Of a DNA stretch of 64,000 nucleotides, positions 25,301-39,739 are shown one piece after another; position 1 is the stretch's first letter; each line of letters opens with the position of its first letter. A model generated the notes under the pieces. The model saw nothing but the letters and a program-made list of their open reading frames with translations, was not told the origin of the DNA and ran no database searches. This DNA is from Parietaria judaica (Eukaryota > Streptophyta > Magnoliopsida > Rosales > Urticaceae). The stretch is taken from NCBI GenBank assembly GCA_954871525.1, contig OX940865.1, positions 13,406,606-13,470,605 of the forward strand, given 5' to 3'. Made by a program: the position numbers and the translations under genes.

Positions 25301-25719
25301 GCGAGTTCGGGGCAGTTCGAGAAGAGAGTGTCGGGCAGAGGACCGACGAGGCCTGCGAGAGAGAGGTCAAGCTGAGTGAGGGAAGAAGGAAGGTGGAGCA
25401 AAGAGGAGGAGTTTATAGAGAACGAATTGGAGGCCAGTCTCAGAAGGGACAACATGCTCAGAGAAGCCAAAGGCTGCAAAGACACGGCTCCTCCCAGGGC
25501 CGAGCCGCTGAGATCGAGCTCAGTCACTCTGCCGCCCGAAGAGCACGCAACGCCCTTCCAGCGGCACACGCTCTTCCCCGCTTGCCAGCTCGACAGAGCC
25601 CCGTTCGGGTCGCTTCCGACCGTCTTCTTGAAGGCGAGAAGGGCCTGCGCGTCTTGCTGGGCAGCCGAAAGCGGTATCGTTGAGAGCAACACAAGTGTTA
25701 AAGAGAGGATTCTCTCCAT
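22381..25719 (-). CDS. BRL2: BRI1-like 2 leucine-rich-repeat receptor kinase
   Basis: A single intronless frame of 1112 residues. In order: signal peptide (about 1-21); LRR N-cap with paired Cys ([12 protein letters not shown]); some 20 plant-type LRRs (LxGxIPxxLxx); the ~70-residue island domain (about 525-594, with [16 protein letters not shown] and LKSCQFTR), which marks the BRI1/BRL clade; four more LRRs; membrane span about 738-762; and a kinase with glycine loop GCGGFGEV (829-836), Lys850, HRD (947-949), DFG (967-969) and PEYYQSF. AtBRL2/VH1 is 1143 residues and also intronless. Family knowledge: BRL2 acts in provascular cells in vein patterning, and unlike BRI1, BRL1 and BRL3 it is thought not to bind brassinolide. 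The start follows a TATA-like box and is the only Met before the signal peptide. All catalytic residues are present; KYRNLV replaces the usual KHRNLV. BRI1 is a less likely identity. Confidence 0.95.
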   Translation of the reverse strand: MERILSLTLVLLSTIPLSAAQQDAQALLAFKKTVGSDPNGALSSWQAGKSVCRWKGVACSSGGRVTELDLSGSALGGAVSLQPLASLSMLSLLRLASNSFSINSSSLLHLPSSLTQLDLSLAGLVGPLPDTLFSNCPELAFVNLALNNVTGVFPKNFLLSATKLQSLDLSYNNITGSISALNIMESSCKSLLTINLASNRLTGSVPAGFSNCSSLQSIDVSINALTEEIPKALGGLKSLQRLDLSQNQITGWIPDAFSGACNSLQELKLANNNIAGLIPESLSSCSWLQVLDLSNNNISGPLPDSLFRNLGSLETLLLSNNIISGPFPSSMSSCKKIRVIDLSSNRISGTVPRDLCPGAALLEELRMPDNLITGAIPAELSKCGQLKRIDLSLNYLNGSIPAELGELENLEKLIAWFNGLEGRIPPELGKCSNLKDLILNNNGLTGEIPSELFKCNNLEWISLTSNKLSGEIPREFGLLTRLAVLQLGNNSFSGQIPGELANCTSLVWLDLNSNKLTGEIPAHLGRQPGARALTGILSGNTLVFVRNVGSSCRGAGGLLEFAGIRPDRLLLVPTLKSCQFTRLYSGAVLSMFTQYQTLEYLDLSYNQLRGKIPDEFGDMIALQVLELAHNQLSGEIPFSLGKLKNLGVFDASHNRLQGQIPDSFSNLSFLVEIDLSDNELTGQIPTRGQLSTLPASQYADNPGLCGVPLPECQYGKYQPSSGDVAGSGQRKSPAASWANSIVMGILISVASICIIIVWAIAMRARRREAEEVKMLNSLQAAHTTTTWKIEKEKEPLSINVATFQRQLRKLKFSQLIEATNGFSAESLIGCGGFGEVFKAKLRDGSSVAIKKLIRLSCQGDREFMAEMETLGKIKYRNLVPLLGYCKVGEERLLVYEFMDHGSLEEMLHGRGKARDHRMTWDERKKIARGAAKGLCFLHHNCIPHIIHRDMKSSNVLLDRDMEARVSDFGMARLISALDTHLSVSTLAGTPGYVPPEYYQSFRCTARGDVYSFGVILMEILTGRRPTDKEDFGDTNLVGWVKIKVREGKQMEVIDPELLLVTQGIDGAEEVKEMLRYLEITLQCVDDFPSKRPNMLQVAAMLTELAPSSNSNT

Positions 25720-25825
25720 TTTTTGTTCATGAACAACGAGAGAAAGAAATATGATTCCAAGACTAGCTAATTAGTAGTGCATGTAATATTAGTTTTAATG
25801 AAGTGAACGGACCCTACTCCTCCTA

Positions 25826-25833
25826 CTTTATAT
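25826..25833 (-). promoter_or_regulatory. Probable TATA box of BRL2
   Basis: On the minus strand this reads tatataaa, about 107 bases upstream of the ATG. A second tatataaa-like site lies near 25841-25848. Confidence 0.45.
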
Positions 25834-26279
25834 ACTTTACTTTATATACGCATCATGATTAAGCGTGGTCGTAATAATCAGTCCGTAACATAGGGCACTC
25901 ACCAAATATTCTATTACTCACTGCACGCTTCCTAATCTTATATTTATTTTTTAAATCAACTCATAATCATTTTTTATATGTAGGTGGTGGTGGTAGTGTT
26001 GATTAAAGTGTCTTTATTGGGTGGAAATTGGAAAAAGAATAATAATAATCATAATCATATTCACCCATTCCATTTCCATGTCACATGCGCTTGAATTTGA
26101 AACTCAATCTTTGTAGAGAAACCCTGCTTTGCTTTGCTGAGTTAAATAAGAGTACACTATTAAGCAATCTCTGTCCCGGAATTTCTTCAATCGTTTTAAT
26201 ATTGACACTCCATGACTAAATGTAATGTATCATCTTTAATTGAGTTTTAAATGACCAAGCTTTTCCTTCATTTTATCAA

Positions 26280-26602
26280 GGGTTATTGGCGGCACAAGTA
26301 TCTAAACTTTAAACAACTGAAGCGACATGGGTCCAAAGCAAAAAAATATCGGTAAATAATAAGAGTATATTTCCGCCCACTTTTTTTTAGGGATGTTGGT
26401 CAAATGTCATGTGATATGACGGAAATTGAAAAAAAAATTAAGGCAGCACATATTTTGGTCAGCTTGATGCCGCGTAGTATTTGACCAAATGTCCGTAAAA
26501 TTAACGGACGAAGAATATGGGTCGCCTCAATTTTTATTGACGTCACCTCAAACTCGTGTTGCTTCACTGGTCAAATATTGGTACTTATACCGCCAAGATC
26601 CC
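26280..26602. mobile_element. MULE-type MITE (323 bp) with perfect 9-bp duplication
   Basis: Starts GGGTTATTGGCGGCACAAGT and ends with its inverted partner acttataccgccaagatccc. It is bounded by a perfect direct repeat ttttatcaa at 26271-26279 and 26603-26611. The interior is non-coding. Confidence 0.85.
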
Positions 26603-26611
26603 TTTTATCAA

Positions 26612-28251
26612 TTGACAAATCACCTAATTAATGTTGAGTCACTTACTAGTGACTAGCTAATTAAGTACTTTTGGTAGACCGCAAATATTAGTGATGATAA
26701 TTACAAGTATAAGCAAATCATTGAAGCCACAACCTTGAGTTGATCCAGAACGACATGATCACTTTCACATTGCTTATGGGGATGGATGGTTAATTTTAGT
26801 GTGTTGTGGGGTCCAAAAATGCTGAGATTTTGAAAGATAATTATGAACGGTATAATATAAAGTCCAACTTGAGATTAAATAAATAAAGTAGAGGGCCCAC
26901 AAACGGGATAAAAACATCAATTACATTATGTCTCAGTGGCATGGGAGTTGATGATTCCTCCTTTTGGGCATTCTTTTTTACCAAAACCCTACTAATTCTT
27001 TAACCCTCCATGTATGTACGTAGTATACACTTAATATATGTCTTTATTTACAATCTTTAATGTTTTATATACCTGGTTTTGAGGAGGACTAGCTTTTGCT
27101 ATGAGTTTCATTGGGGCAAGATTAGTTATTTATGTGTCACAGATCTTATAGAAAAGGACTAGCTAGCTAGCCTGCAATTATGTGTCTCGCTAAACAAATT
27201 TACTTATTTTAATTTGTGTCATAAACTTGTGTATTAATTAATTTTATTCTAACAGGTTGATCGAAATCACTAATTCCAAGCCAACGAGAAATTGAGAGAA
27301 TGACAGCTCAAGCGATCGATATTGATATTTTTCAATGTTATTGTTTTCGATAAAGTTAAATGTTATTTTCACAGTGAGTTTAATTTGACAGCAAAAATAT
27401 TATAAATTTCGACATTGGAAAAAAAAAAAAAAAAACATAGTGGAATATGAAACAAAATGACACGATGCATGAACGCCCAAGTCAATCAAAAAACAAAATG
27501 ACAAGACAAAATGTAGTACGTTACGTCCACACTAAAGACATGCATGACCATGAAGTCAACACACTCATTCATTTTTATTTATTTTTTCAAACAGTTGTCG
27601 TGCATTAATCCCACAATTCTATATGCAATAAATAAATAAATAAAAGAGTTGGCGCTTGATGAATGATGTGTAACATTGGTTTAATTTTACACTCTCTAAT
27701 CTCTTCCAATCTAAAAAATTCCCTCTAATTTCAGTTTCTTATAAAATTATATATTTTACTCTATAAAACTTGTGTGAATATCCTCTGCTTTTTATAAATT
27801 TCGTAGATCTTACGTAAAATAAAAATACAGATATAGAAAGTTAATAACTTTTTTTTTTCTAATCCAAAAGTTAATAACTATTAAATAAGGATAGTTTATG
27901 TTTTTTTTTTTTTTGCAGAGAAAGGATAGTTTATTATGTCTCTCGAGTCAAGGTTAAACCGTTAAAGCAGACAATAATTAAGGGTGTGATTTTAGGGCTT
28001 TTTAGAGATATAATTTAGATATAATTTTACAAGAGATATTTGCGATATAAGTACTACAAAATACTCTGTAACATCATATTACAAATTTTATTTTGTTGTG
28101 GCAAAAGATCAATAGACTAGAGAATATTTTTGTAGTAAGAAAGTTGGAACTCGAGATAGTACATATTTTTTATTTTTTAGGACTTTTGCCGCAAATATTC
28201 TTTTGTGAAATTGAAAGTGAAAATATATAAATAGAAAAATAAAAGAAAAAA
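26612..28251. other. Intergenic DNA between BRL2 and RPL29
   Basis: AT-rich with poly(A) and poly(T) runs near 27419-27436 and 27900-27915. No coding or RNA feature recognised; the last few hundred bases presumably hold the RPL29 promoter. Confidence 0.45.
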
Positions 28252-28285
28252 ATGCAGAGAAGCTTATCTGAAACTGAAAGGGAAG

Positions 28286-28831
28286 ATGTTGAACGCCATC
28301 AGCTTCGCCGGCTCATCTTCTGCATTCGCAGGGAGATCCTTCAATGGCCGGACTCTAGGGTTTCTCTTTCCCCTTTCCATCTCCGAAAAGCCGGAGAGCC
28401 GCTCGTCGGTGGTGACGATGGCGAAGAAGGAGGAGGAGCTGCGAGAGATCCGAGCCAAATCCACGGAGCGAATCAACGAAGAGATCGTCGACCTCAAAGG
28501 AGACCTCCTCATGCTTCGCCTCCAGAAATCGAACCGCAACGACTTCAAGCCCAGCGAATTCCGCCGCATGCGCAAACGGGTTCCCAAATTGAATTTTGAA
28601 TCTGTTTGGAAAGCTTGGCAAGCAACTGAAATGGTGTTGGTTACTGTGACATAGGTTGCTCGAATGCTTACTGTTAGACGAGAGAGAGAGGTCGAGGAGG
28701 GAATCAAGAAGAGACTCTCCAGAAAGCTGGACCGCGAATGGAAGAGAAGCATCATCGTCAGACCACCTCCTTCCTTGCAGAGGATCCGAGAGGAAGCCGA
28801 AGCTCAAAACAAAGTCGAACAATCCACCTAG
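28286..28831 (+). CDS. RPL29: Large ribosomal subunit protein L29, chloroplastic
   Basis: Exons 28286-28579 and 28655-28831 join across a 75-base intron (donor cgg|gttccc, acceptor catag) to give 156 residues. Residues 1 to about 60 are rich in Ser, Arg and hydroxylated residues and form a chloroplast transit peptide (MLNAISFAGSSSAFAGRSF...). The mature part begins near MAKKEEELREIRAKST and contains the uL29 core: EEIVDLKGDLLMLRLQK, FRRMRKRVARMLTV, then the plant-plastid extension RLSRKLDREWKRSI and RPPPSLQ. By family it binds 23S rRNA at the peptide exit tunnel of the plastid ribosome. The frame running through the intron stops early, so splicing is required. An upstream ATG at 28252 is in another frame and leads nowhere. 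Confidence 0.93.
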
Positions 28832-29645
28832 TAATTTCCTTAATCTCCTCTTTTGATCGCGAATGTAGTAGCAATTTTGTAACAGTGAATTGAATTGAAT
28901 ATCATGGAGTGTTTGATATCAAGAAAGGAACAATGTCAATGGAAATGTTGAGTCGGAATCGGACGATCTGGAGCTGTCCGAGCCATTACCCGACTCCGAC
29001 GCTGGGTTCTCCTGTTGCGTGATTAGCCGTGGCATGTTGTTCAAATATTTTCGCGAGTTCTATGTGATTCCACTGATCGGGGTGAAGAGGTTGATGGAAA
29101 ACTGTGTTGTGGGATCACGCAACCGCGGATTCCGAGATGCTCCGACATATCCTAGAAGATATAAAGAATGATAGTCGAACCATTGGACATTTTCAGGGGG
29201 AAAATAGCACCAATGAATAAAATTAAGGGCAATTGCTGTTCTTAAGAATCCGGGATCGGATGCATACTACGGATAATGAAGTAGCATATATTATATAGAG
29301 CTTGCGGGGTTCAAAATCCTGACAAGCATCACCGGAAAATAAAATTTTGAGACACGATGAGTTACTTATGTTTTTTTTTTTTTTTTTTTGAATGGGATAA
29401 CTTACTTATGTTCAAACAGAATAAATTGTCTTTACTTCATGTTTTTGGAGAAAATTCAATTTTTAATCAAATTAATTAGAGATTGCAAAATTTACAATAT
29501 CTTTAAATTTTCTTTCTCGCTTGATTTTCTCTCAATTTATTTGTTTTTGTTTTTTTCGTCTCACTCTTATTAGAAAGACAAGGGCCCTACAAGTGGAACG
29601 TCAATTATTCTAAAGCCTCATGCTCGGACGTGTCAATTAGAATAA
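28832..29645. other. RPL29 3' region and intergenic DNA
   Basis: A moderately GC-rich patch (about 28950-29130) with short exon-like frames looks like a decayed gene piece but matches nothing I recognise. A poly-T run sits at 29372-29389. Confidence 0.4.
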
Positions 29646-30164
29646 GGGTTAATGACGGTAAAAATACTCAAAGTTTGGTCAAAGATCCTCTCGTGTGCTT
29701 AACGTTTAAAAATAATGGCAGAAATACTTAAAGTCGCATTTTTGGGGAGTTGATCACTCCATTCTTCTAACACAATTAACTTAGGGGTTAATTAGTTGTA
29801 TTAACTCCTAAGTTAACTGCGTTACGAGAAAATTTTTTTCTCCATTCTTGTCACGTAGACAATTTTTTTTGTTAAATGTAATTATTAGGGTTTAATTAGT
29901 TGTATTAAATAGTATTAATTAGGGGTTTAATTCGTTTGTTTTTCGTAAATGAGGCTGATGTGTGTTCATCTATGTGGCAAAAATTGTTATGTCAGCAACC
30001 CACGTTTGTCCACGTGGACAGAGTTAACGGTTAAGTTAATGGCGTTTCGAAAATAGAGTAGTCAACTCCTCAAATGTGTCTTTAGGTATTTTTGTCACTA
30101 TTTTAACTTTAAATACACGAGGAGTTCTTAACTAAACTTTGAGTATTTTCGCCATCATTAACCC
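29646..30164. mobile_element. MULE-type MITE (519 bp), second copy of the 2921 family
   Basis: Starts GGGTTAATGACGGTAAAAAT, identical to the element at 2921 for its first 20 bases, and ends in cgccatcattaaccc. The 10-bp direct repeat attagaataa flanks it exactly (29636-29645 and 30165-30174). The arms have diverged from each other and from copy 1. Confidence 0.85.
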
Positions 30165-31480
30165 ATTAGAATAATGGTTACATGAGTTTGAGTTTTCAAC
30201 TTTAATAAGTGGAACAATAAGTCAATTGGCTAAATTAGCATAGAACTAAAAATGACCGTAAAATAAGTTCAGTCTAGTTTACCTGTTTAACTAAGCGCGA
30301 TAACTTGATGATTACTTGACGATTTATCGTTTTTTTGAACTTCTCGATAAGTTTTCGTTGATAATTGTTATTGTTTAATACATTATTGTTTTTATATATA
30401 TCGTTTATCGAAAAAACGACAAGTGTGCTTATTGACAATATTTTAACTTTTCCTTGTAACTTTCAGTCTTTTTATTTTCTTCTTCGAAAACACTCCAACG
30501 TCTCTTTTCTCTACAAAATTGACTATTTCTTTCATAAATTTACAACATCATTCATAATTTTACAACATCATCGGTTCACAATTGATTTATCACCTTTTTT
30601 CAACAAAAAGTAGTTTTTTTTCTTTCTTTAAATTCATTGACCATACCACACTATGCCGCATCAAACCTTGCTTGGCCAGACAGCGGCAACATGCGACCAC
30701 ATGGTACAGGGCCGGGCCTGACTATAGGCGAGCAAAGCTGGCACCTCGAACTTCCAAATTTTTGGGGCTCTATTTTTATTAGATATTTTGTTAGGGAAAC
30801 TTCAGTTTGTATTCCCGGTATAGCATGTGTTTGCGGAAAAGTACCCGAGTTAATGATATTACAAAAATATGCCCCAGGTGAGTTAACTTAACCCATTGTA
30901 AAAAAAAAAAAAAAAAAATCGAAAAAAACCCTTATTCACTCTCTCTCTCTCTCTGATTTTGAAGAAAAGCTCCCGACCCCTGGTTTAGGGTTTCACGACG
31001 AAGCCAAGCTCCACCCTTTGCTCAGTTCCCCATTCCCATTCCCGCGACCAAGGCGTCCCCACCTCTGCCTCACCTACGCACGCTCTCTCTCGCTCTCCTC
31101 TCGCCGACCACGGCGCTGTCCGTCGCGCCGACCACGGAGCTGTCCCTTGCGCCGACCACTCTCTCTCTCGCTCCTTCTCGCCGACGAAACCCACGAGATA
31201 CCTCGTTGAAACAGGGGTGAACCGAGACGAGCGTGAAACTTTCCCTTTCTCGCTGCAATGAAAGACCTAAGGTATGTTCTTTTTTGGTTGATTTTCGCTC
31301 AGATTCGGTTCAGATATTTTGTTCCTAGGGTTTGATTTTAGGTTAGAAATTATGGTTTGATGTTATGGGTTAGTTCGGCATGATATTCGGGTTGATGTTT
31401 GGGCGATTTCTCTGTATTTTTCTGATTGAATTTGTATAGCGATATGTGGCTGACCATACTTGCTGCAATGTGTGGTACAG

Positions 31481-32094
31481 GCAGGAACGACGGACGAAAC
31501 TTGGTTCGATTCGATTCCCACGTTTGATTCTGATTGCGACGATGATTATCAAAGTGTTGCAGACGGTATTGTTTTCTTTTCCGCGTTAGATCTCGTTCAT
31601 GTTATCTTTTTCGGTTTGGCTTGTGATTGATTTTGAGCTTCCGTTGTCCACAGATGCTGCGTCTCTCCATGATTCTGAATGTACGTCGGTGTCAGGTAAT
31701 TCCGGACGCAACTCTGTTAGCGATGCTCTACCGAAATCCGATGGGTCTTTGATGAACGAAGCGAACAAGCCTGTGCTCTTAGACGAGATCTCTGTGGACG
31801 AGAACTCTGGAAAAGAGGAAGGGATTTTGGATAACTGTGGGATGATTCCAATGAACTGTTTGCCTTGTGAAATTTGTATTTGTGACATTTGTATTTGTGA
31901 TTTCAGTTTCCTCCAAGAGTCTTTTGCATCATCCATTAGCTGGTCGATACTGTTTGGACAATTTTGCAGCTCCATTGACAGAGATGTTCCGTAAAACCGC
32001 TTCTCTGATCGATACTGATGTTGCTTCGGGCGGTGCAACGGCGATGAATATGAGACCTTTGTTTGAGTCCCCGAGGCTGTGTTGTAGGGTTTAG
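31481..32094 (+). pseudogene. Captured fragment of a DUF1336 (EDR2-like family) gene
   Basis: Exon-like pieces 31481-31565 (AGTTDETWFDSIPTFDSD, then CDDDYQSVAD) and 31654-31872 (DDAASLHDSECTSVSG ... DENSGKEEGILDNCGMIP, then MNCLPC) join in frame across GT...AG borders. The blocks ETWFDSI, FDSDCDDDYQSV and LDNCGxxPxNCLPC are typical of the N-terminal part of plant DUF1336 proteins. A further piece (31900-32094) continues less clearly, and the C-terminal DUF1336 domain is absent. A GC-rich leader with CT repeats and a possible first exon lie at 30960-31272. It may still be transcribed from the TIR; I expect no function. Confidence 0.55.
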
Positions 32095-32399
32095 CATGAT
32101 TTCTGGTTTAGATAGTTCATTTTAGAGTTTATGTTTTATTGAGTGTATTAGTTTTTGAATGCTCACAAAGTGTTTGTTTATATGTCTTAATTAAATTCTG
32201 GTTTTTCTTGTATTTGTTTATGGACTTATGCTTGGACATATTTTCATTTTTTTTTTACTCAAGGACTAAACCATTTGTCTTCATTGATATTTTGTTTGTT
32301 TTTTAGACTTCAAGAAAATATATGGGTGATACGAAATTTAGTATGACATGATTTTTGAGAGTATTTTTTAGACTTTGAAAAAATATTAAGAATTTAAAT

Positions 32400-35310
32400 C
32401 ATGTGGTCTCATGGGTGAAACATTTTTTGCCTAAACATAAACAGTTTTGTTCTTCATTCCATAGGTTTTTTAGAACCGAAAATAAAATAAATTAACATAA
32501 ACATTTTTTGCCTAAACATAAAGAGTTTTTGCTAAACCGGAAATAAAATAAATCAACATAAACATTTTTTGCCTAAACATAAACTCTTTTTGTCTAAACA
32601 TAAACAATTTTTGCTAAACCGAAAATCAACATAAATACTTTTTGCCTAAACATAAACACTTTTTCCCTAACAATTTTTAAAACCGAAAATAAAATAAATC
32701 AACATAAACATTTTTTTGCCTAAACATAAACAATTTTTGCCTAAACATAAATAGTTTTTGCTAAACCGAAAATAAAATAAATCAACATAAACACTTTTTT
32801 CCTAAACATAAACAATTTTAGCTTAAACATAAACAGTTTTTGCTAAACCGAAAATCAACATAAATACTTTTTGCCAAAACATAAAACACTTTTTGCGTAA
32901 ACATAAACACTTTTTTAAACAGTTTTTTTAAACCGAAAATAAAATAAATCAACATAAAAACTTTTTGCCAAAACATAAACAATTTTTGCCTAAACATAAA
33001 TAGTTTTTGCTAAACCGAAAATAAAATAAATCAATATGAACACCTTTTGCCTAAACATAAACAGTTTTTGCCTAAACATAAACAATTTTTTTAAACAGTT
33101 TTTTAAAACCGAAAATAAAATAAATCAACATAAACAGTTTTTGCCTAAACATAAACAATTTTTGCAACAGTTTTTTTAAACCAAAAAATAAAATAAATCA
33201 ACATAAACATTTTTTGCCTAAACATATACACTTTTTTAAACAATTTTTTTAATCCAAAAATAAAATAAATCAACATAAACACTTTTTTGCCTAAACATAA
33301 ACAGTTTTTGCCTAAACATAAGCACTTTTTGCTATAGTTTTTTTTAAACCGAAAATAAAATAAATCCAATGAAACAAGTATGATAAACTTTTCTTGCAAA
33401 AAGTGTTTATGTTGATTTATTTTATTTTCGGTTTAGCAAAAAGTGTTTATTTTTAGGCAAAAACTGTTTATGTTTAAGCAAAAAGTGTTTATGTTGATTT
33501 ATTTTATTCTCGATATAGCAAAAACTATTTATGTTTAGGCAAAAATTGTTTATGTTTAGGAAAAAAAATGTTTATGTTCATTTATTTTATTTTCGGTTTA
33601 AAAAAACTGTTTAAAAAAGTGTTTATGTTTAGGCAAAAAGTGTTTATGTTAATTTATTTTATTTTTCGATTTTGGCAAAAACTGTTTATGTTTAGGCATA
33701 AAGTGTTTATGTTTAGGCATAAAGTGTTTATGTTTAGGCAAAAACTATTTATGTTCAGGCAAAAACTGTTTATGTTCTGGCAAAAACTGTTTATGTTTAG
33801 GCATAAAGTGTTTATGTTTAGGCATAAAGTGTTTATGTTTAGGCAAAAACTATTTATGTTTAGGCAAAAAGTGTTTATGTGGATTTATTTTATTTTCGGT
33901 TTAGCAAAAAGTATTTATGTTTAGGCAAAAATTGTTTATGTTTAGGCATAAAGTGTTTATGTTGATTTATTTTATTTTCGATTTAAAAAAAATGTTTGTG
34001 TTTAGGCAAAAACTGTTTATGTTTAGGCAAAAAGTGTTTATGATGATTTATTTTATTTTTGGTTTATCAAAAAGTATTTATGTTTAGGCAAAAAGTGTTT
34101 ATGTTTAGGCAAAAAGTGTTTATGTTCATTTATTTTATTTTCAGTTTTTTAAAAACTGTATAAAAAAGTGTTTATGTTTAGGCAAAATTTGTTTATCTTT
34201 AGACAACAAGTGTTTATGTTAATTTATTTTATTTTCGGATTAAAAAATTGTTTAAAAAAGTATTTAAGTTTAGGCAAAAACTGTTTAAAAAAGTATTTAT
34301 GTTTAGGCAAAAACTGTTTATGTTTAGGAAAAAAAGTGTTTATGTTGATTTATTTTATTTTTGGTTTAGCAAAAAGTATTTATGTTTAGGCAAAAACTGT
34401 TTATGTTGATTTATTTTATTTTTGGTTTAAAAAACTGTTTAAAAAGTGTTTATGTTTAGGCAAAAACTGTTTATGTTGATTTATTTTATATTCGGTTTAG
34501 CAACAATTATCTATGTTTAGGCAAAAACTGTTTATGTTTAGGCATAAAGTATTTATGTTGATTTATTTTATTTTCGGTTTAAAAAAACTGTTTAAAAAAG
34601 TGTTTATGTTTAGGCAAAAACTATTTATGTTTAGGCAAAAAAGTGTTTATGTTAATTTATTTTATTTTCAGATTAAAAAATTGTTTAAAAAAGTATTTAA
34701 GTTTAGGCAAAAACTGTTTAAAAAAGTATTTATGTTTAGGCAAAAACTGTTTAAGTTTAGGCAAAAAAGTGTTTATGTTGATTTATTTTATTTTTGGTTT
34801 AGCAAAAAGTATTTATGTTTAGGCAAAAACTGTTTATGTTGATTTATTTTATTTTTGGTTTAAAAAAACATTTTAAAAAGTGTTTATGTTTAGGCAAAAA
34901 CTGTTTATGTTGATTTATTTTTTATTCGGTTTAGCAACAATTATTTATGTTTGGGCAAAAACTGTTTATGTTTAGGCATAAAGTATTTATGTTGATTTAT
35001 TTTATTTTCGGTTTAAAAAAACTGTTTAAAAAAGTGTTTATGTTTAGGCAAAAACTATTTATGTTTAGGCAAAAAAGTGTTTATGTTTATTTATTTTATT
35101 TTCGGTTTAGCAAAAAGTATTTATATTTAGGCAAAAACTGTTTATGTTTAAGCAAAAAGTATTTATGTTGATTTATTTTATTTTCGGTTTAAAAAAGTTG
35201 AGTGTTTATGTTTAGGCAAAAACTGTTTATGTTTAGGCAAAAAGTGTTTATGTTGATTTAATTTATATTCGGTTTAGCAAAAAGTATTAATGTTTAGGCA
35301 AAATCAAAGA
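32400..35310. repeat. Large inverted minisatellite array (~2.9 kb)
   Basis: Left of about 33,390 the unit reads tttttgcctaaacataaaca with a recurring spacer aaaccgaaaataaaataaat; right of it the same unit reads in reverse, tgtttatgtttaggcaaaaa, with spacer atttattttattttcggttt. The array is therefore a giant imperfect palindrome with its centre near 33,370-33,400 and a longer right arm. Open frames through it (for example 33568-33924) are repeat translations rich in Phe, Lys and Met, not genes. Confidence 0.95.
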
Positions 35311-35710
35311 TAAAATAAATCAACATAATAAAAAAAATTATCAGGTTCACTAATGTACTTACAACAAAAACCAAAATGTAAAACACAAACACGAAAAGTG
35401 GTGATTAAAATCCATGAAGAGAGTGCGTCTTTTCATTAGGAAATTCTACACAAAATAAACAAACCTCTTTACTTACAACAAAAACCAAGGAGAGTTTGTT
35501 ACACAACCAAATGATAATTTAACCATTGCATAATATTAAGGAAAAGCAATTCAGTGGGATTATGATTACAATTCAGTGGGATTATGATTACAAGATATAA
35601 GTTGAGAAATTGAATAGGAAACTTTGTAGAAGAAGTCATTTCCAAGATAACACATGAACATTCCTTCATCCTAGGAAAGATGAACCTTAAAAAAATTCAT
35701 GGATTGGATG

Positions 35711-36263
35711 TTAGTTCTCGTCTTCTTCTTCTTCTTCGCCGTTCTTCTCCTTTTCTTGTTTGACTAAGCCGAGATCGCCCTCATTCCTTTGGTCAAGGAG
35801 ACATCTTCCTCGTCTTCTTCCTCGTCTTCTCCCACTTCCTCCGAGAAAGCATACCTGCATCTTGATAGCAACTAACACTAATGATTCAAACAAGATTCAA
35901 CAATATTAATCTCCCTTAATCTCCATCACCATAGCAAGATTCAAACAATGCCTATCTCTTTGAATTTTCTAACATTTCAAAATATACGTTTAAAGCTAAG
36001 CACTAACCAAAGTGAGTGTGATCAGTCACGACACAGCGTCCTTCCCAGTCGATGCTCCGTAGCTCGTCGACCTCGAACTCCTGAAGCCCTGCGGCAAAAC
36101 AGTTGAATCCATCCAAAACAAAATAAACAAAAAAATCCTCAGTCTCTCTCTGGTTAAGGCATTTGGTCGAGCAGTAGGGCTCCGTGACATACCGGAATAA
36201 CCAGAGCGACCTCTCTCGGAGGTGCGAGTGCAGGAGAAGAAAGACTCGTAACCCTCCGCCATG
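35711..36263 (-). pseudogene. Captured fragment of AP endonuclease 2 (APE2)
   Basis: Minus-strand exons 36263-36193 ([20 protein letters not shown] then GYSG) and 36088-36008 ([20 protein letters not shown] then VTDHTHF) join in frame across an intron with GT...AG borders. They match consecutive N-terminal blocks of plant APE2: [22 protein letters not shown] and GLEEFxxDELLxxDxEGRCVITDHGHF. The segment normally between them (VATFCRVKSA and following) is missing, and everything after HTHF is replaced by an unrelated acidic piece (about 35711-35855, YAFSEEVGEDEEEDEEDV). Intact APE2 repairs abasic sites; this relic lacks most of the catalytic domain. Confidence 0.7.
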
Positions 36264-36632
36264 GCCAGATCGGAGGTCAACTCAAATAAAACTCTAATCC
36301 CAAACAAATCTCAATGAACCAATATACAAAACCTAATCTCAAATCAATCCAACAAAAAATCTCATAATCAAACAAAAATAGACCTTAAATCGAACCCTAA
36401 TCTCAACAAACAAACCTGGGTTTGAACTTGGGTCGTTAGCGTTCATCGCTCACTACTTCGTTCCTCAGCCAACCAGCGAATTTCCGAGAAGGTTGCTGGG
36501 TCGACGAGCTTCACGTTGGCTGGAGACGAGCTTCGCCTGGGTCGCGTGGGTCCGACGAGCTTCGTCGTGCGAGGGCGTGGCCGTGTGGGGTTTCGTCGGA
36601 AGCTAGGAGTGAATGGGTCGCCGTGGGTCGGG

Positions 36633-36636
<4 letters not shown>

Positions 36637-36665
<29 letters not shown>
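36637..36665. repeat. (GA)n microsatellite
   Basis: About 14 GA units. On the minus strand this is a CT run about 370 bases upstream of the APE2 fragment, like the CT runs in plant leader sequences. Confidence 0.85.
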
Positions 36666-36667
<2 letters not shown>

Positions 36668-37488
36668 GAGGGAGAAGGGGGAAGGAACCCTAAAGCTGAG
36701 AAAGGGCTGATGTGAAAGAGAGGGCTGGATTTTGTTAACTCAAGCCTTGGGTTAAAATTGAGTTTGTGGCATATTTTTGTAATATCATTAACTCGGGTAT
36801 TTTTCCGCAAACACATGCTAAACCGGGAATACAAACTGAAGTTTCCCTTTTGTTATATACTTAATTTAAAATAAACAAATTTATTTTTGAAATATTTTAA
36901 AAGCCTCAGAATTTTACTTAGCCTATAACCCCGACTAAAAACGACAATGCTCAAAGGCCGGCCCTGGCATGGTGATAGTGTGGTGAAGGTGGCTTTGGGT
37001 GAGTCCTCTCTCCTCCCCTTGTCGATAAACCGGTTTATCCATCGGTAATCGTCGATAGCAACGATAAACCAAGTTTCTATAGTTTAATTCATAATCTCAC
37101 TACCAAATGACAGTTAACCGGCATAATGATAAGTTAAACATTGCCGGAAAGCAAGGGCGCGGACCTGCTGCACCTCAGTCTTTTTTTAATTAATTCCATT
37201 TCCAGCGAGAGAGACTCTCGCCCTTTCACTTCTCACCCTCACCCACTCCTGGACGCCTGTCTCTCCCTCCGCGACCTCGACCTCGTCGAAGCTAATCGAC
37301 GCGCCTCCGCAGCTCCTCCGTCGGATTCTGGGTCTGGGTATGACCTAAATGTCTGATCTTGATGTCGTTTTCTTCTCACTCAGACGCATGTCGTTGAAAA
37401 TATGATAACGTGGGCTCTTTCTTTGATTCAGTGTTCTTCCTCAGAACTTGCATCTCCTTCGGAATCGGAATCTCAGCGTGCAGGAGCC

Positions 37489-39739
<2,251 letters not shown>

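Larger units (their letters stand above)
30794..36847. mobile_element. Pack-MULE-like element (6,054 bp) with captured gene fragments
   Basis: About 80 bases at each end are inverted copies with very few differences: gggaaacttcagtttgtatt then cccggt, agcatgtgtttgcggaaaa, tacccgagttaatgatatta and caaaaatatgcc. A perfect 8-bp direct repeat ttttgtta flanks it (30786-30793 and 36848-36855). There is no transposase. The left half carries plus-strand exon pieces of a DUF1336 gene, the right half minus-strand exon pieces of APE2, both reading inward, separated by a large inverted minisatellite. Mutator-like elements that carry host fragments this way are known as Pack-MULEs. Confidence 0.8.
30707..36966. 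mobile_element. Small hAT-type element split by a later 6 kb insertion
   Basis: The left end cagggccgggcctga and right end (tc)aaaggccggccctg are inverted copies beginning CAGGGCCGG, a common hAT terminus. The 8 flanking bases acatggta and gcatggtg share catggt, consistent with a decayed 8-bp duplication. Outer pieces 30707-30793 and 36848-36966 give an original element of only about 200 bp; everything between belongs to the nested element at 30794-36847. Confidence 0.6.

Noticed and set aside
22481..25732. Many plus-strand frames across BRL2, the longest 267 codons
   Set aside because: Antisense shadows of a GC-rich single-exon gene.
33145..35171. Several long Phe/Lys/Met-rich open frames (MFRQKLFMFR type)
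   Set aside because: Pure translations of the inverted minisatellite.
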